From contig NZ_JABFHF010000022.1 in NCBI RefSeq assembly GCF_015476655.1, positions 30,706-94,705 on the forward strand: a stretch of DNA of 64,000 nucleotides. The letters run 5' to 3'. The notes under the pieces are model-generated. The model was given only the letters and a program-made list of their open reading frames with translations, searched no databases and had not been told where the DNA came from. The DNA comes from Aquiflexum lacus (GTDB lineage Bacteria > Bacteroidota > Bacteroidia > Cytophagales > Cyclobacteriaceae). The position numbers were made by a program, and so were the translations under genes. This document shows, piece after piece, positions 34,485 through 44,437 of the stretch (the stretch's first letter is position 1; every line of letters starts with the position of its first letter).

Positions 34485-35800
34485 TTTTTCGGTATTGTAA
34501 AATAAAATACAGTGCCTTCACCCACTTTTGATTTAAGCCAAATTTCCCCGCCCAAATACTCCACGCTACGCTTGGCAATGGATAAGCCGATACCGGTACC
34601 TTCATACTGATTTCTATTGTGTAACCTTTGGAAAATGACAAATATCTTATCGAAGAACTTTTCGTCAATCCCAATACCATTGTCTTTTGCTGCAAACTCC
34701 CAAAATGCCTCTTTTTCTTGAGCCCGAATTTCAATGTGAGGTGCTACGTTTTCCTTTGCATACTTTAAAGCATTATCAAGTAAACAGTGAATGATCTGGA
34801 TTATCGGTGCCCTATAGGTCTCTAAAGTAGGGAGCCCATCAAATATGATGGTTGCATTTTTTTCAACAATAAGTTTTCTTCTCAACTGTGTGTATTCAGC
34901 TAAGATTTCATTCAGGCTTACCTCTCCAAGCTGCTCAGAGGGCTTATTGGCCCTGGAATAAAGCAATAAATCCAATATGATCTGCTTCATCCGCTTAGCC
35001 CCATCGGTAGCAAAATGAATGTATTGCAATGTCTTATCATCCAACTGATCGGCACTTTTTTTTAACAACAGATCCATAAAACTGGAAATCATCCGCAAGG
35101 GCTCCTGCAAATCGTGGGAGGTGATAAAGGCGAATTGCTCCAACTCTTCATTCGACCGCTTAAGCTCTAGATTAGATTTACGCACAGATTCGAGCAATTG
35201 AATTTTTTCGCCCAAAATCCCTTCCAGTTTTGAAAAAAAGAAGGGTATGATCAGCGAAAAAACTGCTGACATAAACAGCACATTTGAAGAAACGGCAAAC
35301 CACTCCATCAGATGATCTTCATGTTTGGCTTGTATTTCGACAAAACCATGATGAATCAACAAACCATAAACAACACAAAAAATGAGCGTTAGCATAAATG
35401 GTGCAAAGGTTTTTTTGCTTGGAAATAGCAATAAGATAAAAATAGTACCTGAAAGCAGGTAAGCTAACCCGGGTCCAAAATTCCCCAATTCTTTTAACAG
35501 CACAAACGCTGTCAAAAACAACAATAGAATCAAGATTATTTTTCGGGTTTTGACAGAAAATACCGGAGCATAGCCAACAAAGACCAACATCAAAAAACAG
35601 AAAACATCAAACCACAGGATTAAATAACTTTCGGTTTGGAGGCAAATAATAATTGCAGGAACTATAGCCAACAAACTAAGTGGCACTAGAATAAAAACAA
35701 TTTTAGCAAAAACCACGTCACTCCAATAGGCCAATGTTGTGACATTCCCGTCTTTGGAGATACAATTATCTTCTACTATGCCCTTTAATTTATTTATCAT
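34481..35800 (-). CDS. Membrane histidine kinase, copy B
   Basis: 439 residues, the same plan as copy A: six or so membrane segments (35-200), a coiled coil, H229 in 'ITSHDLQEPLRM', and HATPase ('DNGIGIDEKFFDK', 'GTGIGLSIAKRS'). About 100 nucleotides of its ATPase region (34692-34789) are nearly identical to the same part of the 1984-residue kinase (36043-36140), and its C-terminal 80 nucleotides nearly match copy A (33173-33251), which points to recent duplication or gene conversion. It starts 33 bases after the giant kinase gene. Confidence 0.9.
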   Translation of the reverse strand: MINKLKGIVEDNCISKDGNVTTLAYWSDVVFAKIVFILVPLSLLAIVPAIIICLQTESYLILWFDVFCFLMLVFVGYAPVFSVKTRKIILILLLFLTAFVLLKELGNFGPGLAYLLSGTIFILLLFPSKKTFAPFMLTLIFCVVYGLLIHHGFVEIQAKHEDHLMEWFAVSSNVLFMSAVFSLIIPFFFSKLEGILGEKIQLLESVRKSNLELKRSNEELEQFAFITSHDLQEPLRMISSFMDLLLKKSADQLDDKTLQYIHFATDGAKRMKQIILDLLLYSRANKPSEQLGEVSLNEILAEYTQLRRKLIVEKNATIIFDGLPTLETYRAPIIQIIHCLLDNALKYAKENVAPHIEIRAQEKEAFWEFAAKDNGIGIDEKFFDKIFVIFQRLHNRNQYEGTGIGLSIAKRSVEYLGGEIWLKSKVGEGTVFYFTIPKK

Positions 35801-35833
35801 TACTTTATTTTAAGTAATATGATCTTTGTGGGA

Positions 35834-38800
35834 TCATTTTCTGATCGTAAAATAAAAAGTAGTGCCTTCGCCTACTTTTGATTCCAGCCAAATCTCACCA
35901 CCGAGGAACTCCACACTTCGCTTGGCAATGGACAAGCCAATACCGGTACCATCATGCTGATTCCTGTTATGAAGTCGTTGGAATATGATAAAAACTTTGT
36001 TGTAGAACATTTCATCAATTCCAATTCCATTGTCTTTTACAGCAAACTCCCAAAATGCCTCTTTTTCTTGAGCCCGAATTTCAATGTGAGGTGCTACGTT
36101 TTCCTTCGCGTACTTTAAAGCATTATCAAGTAAACAGTGGACAACCTGGGTAATTGGCGCCCTATAGGTCTGTAATACAGGAAGTCCGTCAAATTTGATA
36201 GCTGCTATTTTTTCAGCAATAAGTTTTCTTCTCAATTGGCAGTATTCGGATACTATTTCATTCAGATCTACCTCTTCAAACTGCTCGGTCGGCCTATTGG
36301 CTCTGGAATAAAGCAATAAATCCAAGATAATCTGTTTCATTCGTTTGGCGCCATCCGTGGCATACTGAATATATTGCATCCCTTTTTCATCCAATTGGTC
36401 CGTATATTTCCTTTTCAACAGGTCCATAAAGCCCGAAATCATCCGCAGTGGTTCCTGCAAATCGTGGGAGGTGATAAAGGCAAATTGCTCCAACTCCTCA
36501 TTGGAACGCTCCAGTTCTTTTGCGTAATTTTTCAGGGATTCGTTGAGTTCGAACAATTCTTTTTCAAGCCTTTTTTGTTTGGTCAAATCAGTCATTGCCC
36601 CCACCATTCGGATAGCTTTTCCACTTTTATTCCTCACGATAATCCCCCTGTCAATTACGGACAGCTCTTCATTGTTTTCACTCAGTACTCTATATTCCAT
36701 TTCCCATCGCTCGGATTGGGAATCATTTATAGCACTTTGAATACTCTCCTTTAATTTCCCCAAATCTTCCGGATGAAATGCATCTTGCCAAAATTGATTT
36801 TTATTCAATTCCGTAGAAGCCCCTTTTCCGAAAATTTTATGAATACTATCAGATCTGAAAAAATGATCATTTTCTATATCCCAGTCCCAGATGGCATCAT
36901 TGGTGGCTTTTGTAACCAATTCAAAGCGTTCATTGGCTTCCAACAAGAGTATATCCGCTGCTTTCCTCAGTGTAATATCCTTGAAGTAGATGGACAAGCC
37001 GTTTTCTGATGGGTAAACCGTTACTTCTACCCAAATGTCCAGGGTAGGATAGTACTCCTCAAAATTAACAGTTTCACCGGTTTCCTTAGCCCGATGGTAC
37101 TGCACGTAAAAGTCGGTATCTATGGCATCGGGGTAAAGTTCCCATAAATTTTTACCAAGTATACTCTCCTTATTTCTGCCCATTATGATTTCCGACTGCT
37201 TGTTCCAGTAGGTTATTGTCCAATCTTCATTCACGGCAAAAAAAGCATCCCCAATACTTTCCAGGATATTGTTCTTCTCCTCATAAGATCTGGTAAGCTG
37301 TTTGTTTTTTTCCAAAATTTGTTTTTCGGCTTCCTTGATTTTTGTGATATCGTAGAAGTATACCGAAAATCCATCGTTGTTTGGATAGATACTTTCAATG
37401 AACCAGCACTGATAGGATTCATAGAAAAACTCAAACTTCACGGGCATTCCCGTTTTCTGGGTTTCCAGTAGCTGTGATTCGAATAAGGTATTTTTTAAAT
37501 CGGGGAATCTGTCAAATAGATTTTCATTGATGATATCAGATGCTTCTACTTGTAACAGTTCTGCACAACTGGAATTCATATAGGTGAATTCGAACTTGCT
37601 GTTCAGGGCATAGAAATTATCAGAAATACTTTCTAAAATACTACTTCGTTCTTGATAGGCTCTTTCAAGATCCTGAGCAGCCATTCTGCGTTCATCAATG
37701 TTTTTAAAGTAAGATGATATACCGCCGCCTGAAGGATATGTTGTGATTTCATACCAACATCCGTCTCCCGGATAGTGATACTCAAAGTTTTCAGATTGTC
37801 CTGTCACAGCTACGCGCATGTAAATCTCCTCCAGAACAGTCCCTTTGGCAGGGGAAAAGATTTCCCATATGTTTCCACCCAGCACTTCATCTGCACTTTT
37901 CTTCAAAAGGTTTTCGGCTTCCCGGTTGAAATAGGTGAAATTCCAATCGGAATCAATGGCATAAAAGGCATCTGAAATACTTTCGAGTATTTCCTTTAGC
38001 CTGAGCTCATTGGATTTGGCTTCGTGAATATCCTGGAAGCTACCATGAATGCGCTTGCACTGCCCGTTTATAATTTCTGCTCGACCAATGGCTCGCACCC
38101 ACTTTTCGTTATTTTTGGCAGTAACGATCACCGCCTGAAAATCGAAAGGCTTCCCCTCTTCTATACAGGCCTCAACGCGTGATTGTACCATATCCCGAAA
38201 ATCCTCCCGGTAGAAATTGATACTCTTTTCCAAATCAGGGATAAATGAAGTCGGATCAGTCTCATGCAATTGATGTGTAATTTCAGACCAAATAATTTTG
38301 TTGTTATGAAAGTTTACCTCCCAACTGCCAATTCGAGCCATCTGAATCGCTTCAGAAAGCAACTCCTCATATTTTGCTTCCTTGGTGACATCCATTACAA
38401 ATGAATTGAAAAGTACCGTACCATCCGCCAAAAAACTTGGAGTACCACTACCCAAATGGACTTGAACTTCACCGCTTGGCTGAACACTTTTGTAACGTGA
38501 GAACCACTTTGATTTTGTTCTAACAGCTTCTATAACATCTTTTTTAACCTGTTGATAACCTCCGCCTGATTTGGTCTGATTCCAAACCAGGTTGATGTCA
38601 TGTTCAACTTCCTCCGGGCTGTACCCCCAAATTTGATAAGAACCTTTGCTGACAGAACGCAAGGCATCCTTTCCATCAGGAAAAACCAGGTATTGGAAAA
38701 CAACACCAGGAAGATTATTAGTTAATGTCTTGAGTTGTATTTCGGCAGTTTTCCTATCATGGATATCCTGAAAACTACCATAGATTCTCGCGCATGTTCT

Positions 38801-41788
38801 ATCAATAAATTCTGCGTTACCAATACAACGAATCCATTTGCTACTTCTCTTTTCTGTTTGAATCATGAGTTCCAAATCAAAAGGAGTACCTGATTCGATC
38901 AGTTCTTCAACCCCCTTTTTGATTAAGGACTTGCTTTCCGCTTCATAGAATTCAAAGCCACCGGTCAATGATGGATCATAGTTGTCATCTACTTCCAATA
39001 TTTCAAGTGTCATTGGCGACCAGTACATGCTGTCATTCTTCTGATCTATCAGGTTAAGTTCCCAACTGCCGATTTTCGCCATTTCAGAGGCCTGCTTCAG
39101 TAGTTCCTCACTTCGATATTCTTCAGTGATATCCAAAATAAGCGAGTTGAACACGACCGTACCATCCGGCAGGAAGTTTGGCGAGCCATATCCGGCATGG
39201 GTGCGCAATTCATTGGTGGGCGTGATGTAACGCCACTGAGCCTTCCAGTCAGATTTGGTCTCTAACGAATTCATGATACTCTTCTTAACCAAATCAAGCT
39301 CTCCACCAATCTCAATTTGTTTCCAAACAAGATTATTTTCTCGCATCACGCTGTCAGCGTCAAAGCCCCATACCTTTTTAGAACCATCGGTTACATACTT
39401 TAAAGCGTCCGTCCCGTCTGAGAATAAATAATACTGAAAGGCTACCCCCGGCAGGTTGTCAGCGAACGATTGTAACCTCAGTTCGGGCTCTTTCCTATCG
39501 CTGATATCCTGAAAGCTTCCATATATTCTTGTAGCGACACCATTGGCAAACTCAACATTTCCAATGGCCCGCACCCATCTTTCTTTGAGCTTCTTTGTGA
39601 CAATCACTGCTTCAAAATCAAAGCCCTCACCTGTTGTGCTACTTTTTGCGATACTGCTCTGTACCAAGGTCCTAAAATCTTCACGATAAAAATCAATAGC
39701 CGTCTCTAAATCGGGAGTATAGGTAATGGGATCCGTTTCATGCAGGTGATGCACTACTTTAGACCAATAAACAGTTTTTTCCTCTAAATTTATTTCCCAT
39801 GACCCGATTTTTGCCAGCGAACTGGCTTGGGCATTCAGCTCCCTTAGTTGAACTTCCGATGTGATGTTTTTTGCGGAAGCATAAATCAAACCTTCTTCCA
39901 AGGCGGTATTGCAGTTCCAGCTGAGCCAGATTACCTTTCCATCTTTAGATAGGAAGCGATTTTCAAAAGTAAAAATAGAGGAGTCTTGGTTTACCTTGTT
40001 AATTTCTTTTTTGAACTTACCTTTATCCTCTTTAAGCGTAAACTTCTCTAAAGAATGGAATAACACTTCTTCTGATTTGAAACCTAAAAGCTTGCAACCG
40101 GCATTGTTGATTTTTAAAAATCGCCCCTCTAAGTCGGTGATGCAAAGTATTTCGGGAATTGCATCATACACGTTGACGAGGTCATTTTCGAGCCGTTTTC
40201 GGTTGATTTCCGATCCGATAAATGTTTCCAGTCGGCACATCACCGGGCTGTGTTGCTCTAAATATTCCGGCTCCCGATTGGTTCCGACCAGAAGTACTCC
40301 CACCAATTCATCGCTAAAAGTCAAGGGGATGCCGAGTACGGCTTTCAACCCCACCCTGGAAGCTCCTTTTTTTCGGACGAAGTGTTTTTTAATCTGTTTT
40401 TCATCCCAAAATAGCAGATTTCCCTTTCCCCAAACCTTTCCTGGCAATCCTTCATTTTTCTGAAATGAAGTTCCCAAAGGCTCAAGTTCATAGAAATTTT
40501 GGTTATGAGTGCTGTGACCTATGAGTTTTATTTGGGTTTGCTCCATATTGGGGCACCAGAGTTCTATCAAATCAAACTTACCAAAGTCATACAGATTGTC
40601 GCAAAGGCGATTGGTGGCCGGGATTAATTCCTTCTCATTGTTAAAGCTCAAGCTGATTTGACTAAGCAATTCCTTTTCTGCTTCGAGTTTTTTCTGCTCG
40701 GTAACGTCGCGCTGTACGGAAATCCAGTGCGTGAACCATCCTTTTTCATCGGCTACCGGACTTACGGCAAAATTCACCCAAAACGGTTTTCCGGATTTGG
40801 AATAATTTAAAACGGTGATTTCTGAAGGCTCCCATCGCCTCATTTTTTCCCCCAATTTCTTTAACGCATCATAATCGGAGTCGGGGCCTTGCAGAATTCT
40901 CGGGGTTTTTCCGATCACCTCCTTAGCAGTGTACCCGGTCATTTTTGTAAAGGCCTTATTTACATAAACGATTCTCGGTCCGGGGTCGTCCTGAGGCTCT
41001 GCTTCGGTCACCAAAATCGGATCTGTAGTGCTATTGATTACCTTTTCGAGCAGTTTTAACCGCTCTTCTTCTTCAATTTTTTCTTTCGCATCGCGGGCTA
41101 CACAGTACATGTGTTTGGGTTCATTTCCCCAGTGGACTGACCACAAGTTATAGGCGATGTCTCCATTTTTCTTGCGGTATCGGTTTGAGAAAGATTTGAT
41201 ATCCTTCCCAGCCATAATTTCGGAAGCCACCAAATCTGTTTTTTCGAGGTCTTCCTCTAAAATGAGATCCCTGTAAGGCGTACCTATCAGTTCTTCTGGA
41301 CGAAAACCCCAATGTTCAATAGAGGCATTGCTTACAAAGACAAAATTCCCGGCTTGATCAATGGTGCAAAAAACGTCCAGTGTAGCATCCATCAGTCGGC
41401 TCGCATGATCTTTTTGCCGAATAATCGGACTGATGTCAGCTGAACGACAGGACACGGTCAGAATTTCCCCATCCTCATCCATAATGGGCGAAAAGGCCAC
41501 ATGGCCGTATTGCATTTCTTTGGTATCGGGGTTGTAGAAATGCTCCTCAATTTCAAAAAACTCTCCCGATAAAGCTCTTTTGTAATAGGCTTTCCATTTT
41601 TCGATATATCCCTCTCCAAAGCCTTCAACCAGGATGGGAGTGTTAAGTTTTTTTTCCACCCCTGTTACCTCCTTCATCAAGTTGAGGTAAGCACTATTGG
41701 CGTAAACTAGGTATAAATTATTATCCACAGCCCAAACGAGATCTTTGGTTTGGTCGAGAATTTTATTGGTTAAATTAATATGGGTCAT
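35834..41788 (-). CDS. Giant multi-PAS/GAF sensor histidine kinase
   Basis: 1984 residues, no signal peptide or membrane segment. I count about 13 PAS/PAC domains and one GAF: three PAS (10-370), GAF (about 385-530), PAS (540-650), then an alternating series in which PAS copies starting 'KIGSWE' alternate with copies starting 'LPGV-FQY' (about 670-1265), three PAS of 'ILESI-D-F-A' type (1265-1605), one more (1615-1740), and a kinase core with H1775 in 'ITSHDLQEPLRM' and HATPase to the end. The third PAS has a LOV-like 'GKTPRILQGPDSD' without the adduct Cys. It is the first gene of the island; the 339-base space to the right holds its promoter. Confidence 0.92.
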   Translation of the reverse strand: MTHINLTNKILDQTKDLVWAVDNNLYLVYANSAYLNLMKEVTGVEKKLNTPILVEGFGEGYIEKWKAYYKRALSGEFFEIEEHFYNPDTKEMQYGHVAFSPIMDEDGEILTVSCRSADISPIIRQKDHASRLMDATLDVFCTIDQAGNFVFVSNASIEHWGFRPEELIGTPYRDLILEEDLEKTDLVASEIMAGKDIKSFSNRYRKKNGDIAYNLWSVHWGNEPKHMYCVARDAKEKIEEEERLKLLEKVINSTTDPILVTEAEPQDDPGPRIVYVNKAFTKMTGYTAKEVIGKTPRILQGPDSDYDALKKLGEKMRRWEPSEITVLNYSKSGKPFWVNFAVSPVADEKGWFTHWISVQRDVTEQKKLEAEKELLSQISLSFNNEKELIPATNRLCDNLYDFGKFDLIELWCPNMEQTQIKLIGHSTHNQNFYELEPLGTSFQKNEGLPGKVWGKGNLLFWDEKQIKKHFVRKKGASRVGLKAVLGIPLTFSDELVGVLLVGTNREPEYLEQHSPVMCRLETFIGSEINRKRLENDLVNVYDAIPEILCITDLEGRFLKINNAGCKLLGFKSEEVLFHSLEKFTLKEDKGKFKKEINKVNQDSSIFTFENRFLSKDGKVIWLSWNCNTALEEGLIYASAKNITSEVQLRELNAQASSLAKIGSWEINLEEKTVYWSKVVHHLHETDPITYTPDLETAIDFYREDFRTLVQSSIAKSSTTGEGFDFEAVIVTKKLKERWVRAIGNVEFANGVATRIYGSFQDISDRKEPELRLQSFADNLPGVAFQYYLFSDGTDALKYVTDGSKKVWGFDADSVMRENNLVWKQIEIGGELDLVKKSIMNSLETKSDWKAQWRYITPTNELRTHAGYGSPNFLPDGTVVFNSLILDITEEYRSEELLKQASEMAKIGSWELNLIDQKNDSMYWSPMTLEILEVDDNYDPSLTGGFEFYEAESKSLIKKGVEELIESGTPFDLELMIQTEKRSSKWIRCIGNAEFIDRTCARIYGSFQDIHDRKTAEIQLKTLTNNLPGVVFQYLVFPDGKDALRSVSKGSYQIWGYSPEEVEHDINLVWNQTKSGGGYQQVKKDVIEAVRTKSKWFSRYKSVQPSGEVQVHLGSGTPSFLADGTVLFNSFVMDVTKEAKYEELLSEAIQMARIGSWEVNFHNNKIIWSEITHQLHETDPTSFIPDLEKSINFYREDFRDMVQSRVEACIEEGKPFDFQAVIVTAKNNEKWVRAIGRAEIINGQCKRIHGSFQDIHEAKSNELRLKEILESISDAFYAIDSDWNFTYFNREAENLLKKSADEVLGGNIWEIFSPAKGTVLEEIYMRVAVTGQSENFEYHYPGDGCWYEITTYPSGGGISSYFKNIDERRMAAQDLERAYQERSSILESISDNFYALNSKFEFTYMNSSCAELLQVEASDIINENLFDRFPDLKNTLFESQLLETQKTGMPVKFEFFYESYQCWFIESIYPNNDGFSVYFYDITKIKEAEKQILEKNKQLTRSYEEKNNILESIGDAFFAVNEDWTITYWNKQSEIIMGRNKESILGKNLWELYPDAIDTDFYVQYHRAKETGETVNFEEYYPTLDIWVEVTVYPSENGLSIYFKDITLRKAADILLLEANERFELVTKATNDAIWDWDIENDHFFRSDSIHKIFGKGASTELNKNQFWQDAFHPEDLGKLKESIQSAINDSQSERWEMEYRVLSENNEELSVIDRGIIVRNKSGKAIRMVGAMTDLTKQKRLEKELFELNESLKNYAKELERSNEELEQFAFITSHDLQEPLRMISGFMDLLKRKYTDQLDEKGMQYIQYATDGAKRMKQIILDLLLYSRANRPTEQFEEVDLNEIVSEYCQLRRKLIAEKIAAIKFDGLPVLQTYRAPITQVVHCLLDNALKYAKENVAPHIEIRAQEKEAFWEFAVKDNGIGIDEMFYNKVFIIFQRLHNRNQHDGTGIGLSIAKRSVEFLGGEIWLESKVGEGTTFYFTIRK

Positions 41789-42127
41789 AAAGAGGCAAAT
41801 TAATTGATGTTGTGGTTTTCTGTAAAAGCATTTGATACTGAAATTGATTTAATAGAAGGGTTTGTCTCTAAAGCAATAAAGTTTAATATTATTTGCTTTT
41901 AAATTGGAAATTATAGGGATTTCTTCTGGTACTTAGATTTGCTTGTACGCAAAGTCAGGTGATACTAAGCCAAATTAGATGAGCAACCTTCAATATAACT
42001 GTTTTTCCTTAGAAAAGACATTAAATGTTATTGTTTGTAGATAGGTTGACATTCAATATTAACTTGTCAGAATGCCACCTTTCAAAAACCTCTGTATCTT
42101 TGCAGGACAAACCCAAATATATTTCCT
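41789..42127. other. Divergent promoter region between the giant kinase and the M3 peptidase
   Basis: No coding frame. It contains the promoter of the peptidase gene at 42095-42102. I could not find an exact TAnnTTTG box for the kinase gene. No long inverted repeat seen. Confidence 0.5.
42095..42102 (+). promoter_or_regulatory. Predicted -7 box of the M3 peptidase gene
   Basis: TATCTTTG matches the Bacteroidota -7 consensus TAnnTTTG exactly, 26 bases before the ATG at 42128. A well-spaced -33 TTG is not evident. Confidence 0.5.
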
Positions 42128-44263
42128 ATGAAAAAACAATTGATTGCTGCTTTGGCAACCGCAAGTTTATTTGTGGCCTGCGGGCAAAGCGAAAATGAAA
42201 ACGATATGACCAACCCATTCTTGGAGGCTTTCAACACGCCTTTTGAAGTACCACCATTTGACAAAATCAAAAATGAACACTTTGCTCCGGCCTTAAGGGA
42301 AGGAATGAAACAGCAACAGGAAGAAATTAATGCTATTGTTAACAATTCTGAAGCGCCAACATTTGAGAATACCATCGAAGCCATGGAATTTTCGGGAGAT
42401 TTGCTGAGCAGAACCAACATTGTCTTTTCCAATCTCAACAGTGCCAACACCAATGACGAACTTCAGGCCATTGCAAGGGAAATGGCACCTGAAATGTCAA
42501 AACACTATGACAATATCAATCTGAATGAGAAACTATTTGAAAAAGTAAAAGCCATTTGGGACCAAAAAGACAACCTCAACCTGAATCCCGAACAGCATAA
42601 ACTTCTGGAAAAAAGATACAAGTCATTTGTAAGAAGTGGTGCCAATCTCAATGAAGCAGACAAAGAAAAAATGAGGTCTATCAATAGCAAACTCTCTACT
42701 TTGAGTCTACAATTCGGTCAAAATCTATTGGCTGAAACAAATGCTTACCAACTCGTAATTGATAACCGAGATGATCTTTCAGGATTATCGGAAGGTCAAA
42801 TTGAGGCCGCAGCAAGTGATGCCAAAGCAGCAGGATTGGAAGGGAAATGGCTTTTTACCCTTCAAAATCCAAGTGTAATGCCATTCCTACAATATGCCGA
42901 CAATAGGGAATTGAGAAAGCAAATCTGGGAAGCCTACCAGATCAGGGCCAATCAGGCAAATGATAAAGACAACAAAGCAATCTTGTTGGAAATAGCCAAT
43001 CTTAGAAGGGAAAAAGCAAACCTACTTGGTTTCAAAACCCATGCGGATTATGTCTTGGAAGAAACCATGGCTAAAAATTCTGAAAATGTTTATAAATTAT
43101 TGAATCAATTATGGACACCTGCTTTGGCTAAAGCAAAAGTAGAAGGTGCAGAAATGCAGGAGTTGATCAACGCTTCAGGAAATGGCTTTGAATTGGCACC
43201 ATGGGATTGGAGATACTATGAAGAAAAGTTGAAGCAGCAAAAATTTGACTTGGACGAACAGGAAGTAAAGCCATATTTTGCTTTGGATAAAGTTCAGGAA
43301 GGTGTTTTTATGGTAGTGAAAAATCTTTGGGGATTGACTTTTGAAGAAATCAAAGACATCCCTGTCTACCATCCTGATGCCAAAGCTTACGAAGTCAAAG
43401 AGGCTGACGGAACCCATGTAGGAGTTTTATACATGGACTTTCACCCAAGAGCTTCCAAAAGAGGTGGTGCATGGATGACTTCCTACAGATCACAGAAATC
43501 AGAAAACGGCGAACGTAAGGCTCCCGTTATTTCCATTGTATGTAATTTCACAAGACCAACTGCAGATGCGCCTGCATTATTGACTTTCGATGAGGTGACT
43601 ACTTTTTTCCATGAATTTGGTCATGCACTTCATGGTTTGCTGTCCAATGTGCAATACAAAAGTCTAGCAGGAACATCAGTACCCAGGGACTTTGTTGAAT
43701 TGCCGTCACAGATCATGGAAAACTGGGCCACAGAGCCAACTGTATTGAAGCAGTACGCTGTCCACTACAAAACCGGTGAAATCATTCCAGATTCCCTAAT
43801 AGAAAAACTCCAAAAAAGCGGGACTTTCGGACAAGGTTTTGGCACTACAGAGTATCTAGCTGCCTCTTTGTTGGATTTGGATTACCATACCCAGACCGAC
43901 CCGATTACCATCGGTGCAGATGAATTTGAGAAAGCTTCCATGGAAAAAATCGGTCTTATAGATGAAATCATTCCTAGATATAGAAGCACCTATTTTTCCC
44001 ATATTTTCTCAGGTGGTTATTCTGCTGGATACTACAGCTATATCTGGTCGGGCGTCTTGGATACAGATGCTTTCCAGGCTTTCAAAGAAACCGACCTGTT
44101 CAATCAGGACAAGGCACAGGCATTCAGAAAAGAAATCCTTGAAAGGGGCGGGACAGATGATCCTATGAAGATGTATGTGAATTTCAGAGGGGAAGAGCCT
44201 AAAATTGATGCCTTGCTTAAAAAAAGAGGATTGGATGAAGTCTCTATGCAGCGAAGAGATTGA
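42128..44263 (+). CDS. M3-family metallopeptidase lipoprotein (peptidyl-dipeptidase Dcp-like)
   Basis: 711 residues. Lipobox SLFVAC, lipidation at Cys18, so it is exported, unlike cytoplasmic E. coli Dcp. The zinc site HEFGH is at 495-499, followed by the downstream Glu in 'PSQIMENW' typical of M3. Helical N-terminal half, 'KTHADYVLEETMAKN' and C-terminal 'YSAGYYSYIWSGVLDTDAF' match the Dcp/oligopeptidase A group. It would trim peptides in the periplasm. It stands alone, with its own promoter and a terminator at 44389-44437. Confidence 0.9.
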   Translation: MKKQLIAALATASLFVACGQSENENDMTNPFLEAFNTPFEVPPFDKIKNEHFAPALREGMKQQQEEINAIVNNSEAPTFENTIEAMEFSGDLLSRTNIVFSNLNSANTNDELQAIAREMAPEMSKHYDNINLNEKLFEKVKAIWDQKDNLNLNPEQHKLLEKRYKSFVRSGANLNEADKEKMRSINSKLSTLSLQFGQNLLAETNAYQLVIDNRDDLSGLSEGQIEAAASDAKAAGLEGKWLFTLQNPSVMPFLQYADNRELRKQIWEAYQIRANQANDKDNKAILLEIANLRREKANLLGFKTHADYVLEETMAKNSENVYKLLNQLWTPALAKAKVEGAEMQELINASGNGFELAPWDWRYYEEKLKQQKFDLDEQEVKPYFALDKVQEGVFMVVKNLWGLTFEEIKDIPVYHPDAKAYEVKEADGTHVGVLYMDFHPRASKRGGAWMTSYRSQKSENGERKAPVISIVCNFTRPTADAPALLTFDEVTTFFHEFGHALHGLLSNVQYKSLAGTSVPRDFVELPSQIMENWATEPTVLKQYAVHYKTGEIIPDSLIEKLQKSGTFGQGFGTTEYLAASLLDLDYHTQTDPITIGADEFEKASMEKIGLIDEIIPRYRSTYFSHIFSGGYSAGYYSYIWSGVLDTDAFQAFKETDLFNQDKAQAFRKEILERGGTDDPMKMYVNFRGEEPKIDALLKKRGLDEVSMQRRD

Positions 44264-44388
44264 TTCAGAAAATAAAGGCAGGGAAGTCCGAAGTTGGAAG
44301 ACACCCCCGCCTATCGGAGAGCAGGTATGAACTGGATATTTCAGTTTCAGGCTTAATATTTTATGGGCATTCTTGTGTAAACTTATTT

Positions 44389-44437
44389 AAAAAAATAAAC
44401 CTATCCCGTTTTAAATCGGGGTAGGTTTATTTTTTTA
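44389..44437. terminator. Bidirectional terminator
   Basis: A long hairpin, AAATAAACCTATCCCG / CGGGGTAGGTTTATTT with one G-U pair, A-rich on the left and T-rich on the right, between the convergent peptidase (+) and outer-membrane protein (-) genes. It overlaps the last codons of the latter. Confidence 0.75.
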
